6,302 bases of DNA from Alphaproteobacteria bacterium (lineage in GTDB: Bacteria; Pseudomonadota; Alphaproteobacteria; Micropepsales; Micropepsaceae): assembly GCA_947373775.1 (NCBI GenBank), contig CANBZE010000120.1, positions 1 to 6,302 on the forward strand, written 5' to 3'. This document shows, piece after piece, positions 5,537-6,302 of this stretch. A program made the position numbers and the translations under genes. How positions within the stretch are numbered: the first letter of the stretch is position 1; each line of letters begins with the position of its first letter. The notes beneath the pieces were generated by a model. The model saw nothing but the letters and a program-made list of their open reading frames with translations. It ran no database searches and was not told the origin of the DNA.

Positions 5537-6302
5537 ATGAGCGAACGCAAAACCCTCACGCGTGAAGAGCTGTATGAGCGCGTCTGGAAAGAACCCATGA
5601 CGAAGCTCGCGAAGGAATTCGGCCTATCTGATCGCGGACTGGCCAAAATCTGCGAGCGCAACGGGATACCCGTCCCGCCTAGGGGTTCCTGGGCCAGGAA
5701 AACAGCTGGCCAGCAGGTGAAAAGGCCTCCCCTCCTAGCGATCAAGGGCAGTGGTGATCAGACCATTGTTATCAGCACACACTGGCCGCCACGTGAAGTC
5801 CCGGATGCGATATCTGCGACGGAGGAAGCTGCTGACCCATTTCAAACTCTGATGGAGCGGGAGCTGCAGGATGCAATCCCGTTGCCGGTGCCGGAAACGC
5901 TAAGGAGCCCTCACCGGATTGTTGAGCGCTGGCTCAAGGACGCAGAGGAAGATGCGAAGCGGTGGCGGGCATCGGGAATTAATCTGGGAGGTGGAACGCG
6001 CTACGGCTCTCCCCTGGAAAAACGCCGTCTTCGCATACTGTCGGCGCTGTTCCGCGCCCTGGAAGGAAGAGGCTTTGTTCTCGAGCCGGACAAATACCGG
6101 CCGATGGAGATTTCTGCCCGGTTCGGGCAGGACACCGTAGAGTTTACTCTCACCGAACGTATCCGACAGCAGCGCCGCCGGCTGACGGAGGCGGAGAAAA
6201 AAGCCCGGAGCTATGGAAACCAGAAATGGACCCAGACCCGGGAGGCCACCGGCGAACTTATAGTCAGGATAAAATCATCCATACCTGGATGTCTGCCGGA
6301 AG
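5537..6302 (+). CDS. Accessory-region protein with N-terminal helix-turn-helix-like segment, open at window end
   Basis: I found this frame by hand translation. It starts at ATG 5537, has GGGAGA six bases upstream, and stays open for 255 codons to the window edge. The N-terminus reads LTREELYERVWKEP followed by MTKLAKEFGLSDRGLAKICE (21-40), which looks like a helix-turn-helix. It continues with RNGIPVPPRGSWARKTAG (41-58), then a basic proline-containing linker. I recall this TREELYE-VW-EPM-KLA opening from uncharacterised proteins in prophage-like or island regions. Residues 125-143 and about 205-235 look helical and charged (ERIRQQRRRLTEAEKKARSYG). The middle (150-190) includes GGGTRYGSPLEKRRLRILSAL. 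There are no membrane segments or signal peptide, so it is cytoplasmic and probably binds nucleic acid. Counted lines are about 52-63% GC, below the neighbouring operon. The function is unknown and the C-terminal part is not visible. Confidence 0.82.
   Translation, partial: MSERKTLTREELYERVWKEPMTKLAKEFGLSDRGLAKICERNGIPVPPRGSWARKTAGQQVKRPPLLAIKGSGDQTIVISTHWPPREVPDAISATEEAADPFQTLMERELQDAIPLPVPETLRSPHRIVERWLKDAEEDAKRWRASGINLGGGTRYGSPLEKRRLRILSALFRALEGRGFVLEPDKYRPMEISARFGQDTVEFTLTERIRQQRRRLTEAEKKARSYGNQKWTQTREATGELIVRIKSSIPGCLPE

Noticed and set aside
5326..5745. 139-codon minus-strand frame across the spacer and the start of the gene at 5537
   Set aside because: It is antisense to the conserved TREELYE opening, has no good ribosome-binding site, and its product has no recognisable motif.

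Overview
The window comes from a GC-rich chromosome. Hand-counted lines inside the main genes reach about 65-70% GC. Gene content and style (a PQQ-dependent quinohaemoprotein, an M81/MlrC-type metallopeptidase, compact GC-rich operons, GTG starts) fit a proteobacterium, most likely an alphaproteobacterium. That assignment is inference; no rRNA or marker gene is present.

Left part, minus strand (1-2750): a two-gene operon. The first gene encodes an exported PQQ-dependent dehydrogenase whose beta-propeller is interrupted by a c-type cytochrome domain. Its stop codon overlaps the start of a classical short-chain dehydrogenase/reductase in an ATGA junction. The SDR runs off the left edge but is almost complete. 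The pair suggests oxidation of a sugar or alcohol in the periplasm and a related redox step in the cytoplasm, but no substrate can be read from the sequence.

Centre and right-centre, plus strand (2801-5219): a divergent operon starting only 50 bp away. It encodes an M81-family (MlrC-like) zinc metallopeptidase, a 64-residue two-helix membrane protein and a polytopic membrane protein of about seven helices. Spacing is 9 bp and then an 8-bp overlap, so the three are probably co-transcribed and translationally coupled. No other mlr genes are visible, so microcystin degradation should not be assumed.

Right end (5220-6302): base composition changes sharply. A 317-bp AT-richer spacer (about 45% GC over 5281-5520) carries short direct repeats, a bulged hairpin just after the operon, and a hairpin that could mask the next ribosome-binding site. 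It leads into a long reading frame from 5537 that is still open at the window edge. Its product has an N-terminal helix-turn-helix-like segment of a type I recall from accessory regions, but its function is unknown. This looks like the edge of an acquired segment. It is the part of the window most likely to lead to something undescribed, but the window holds too little of it to name a system.
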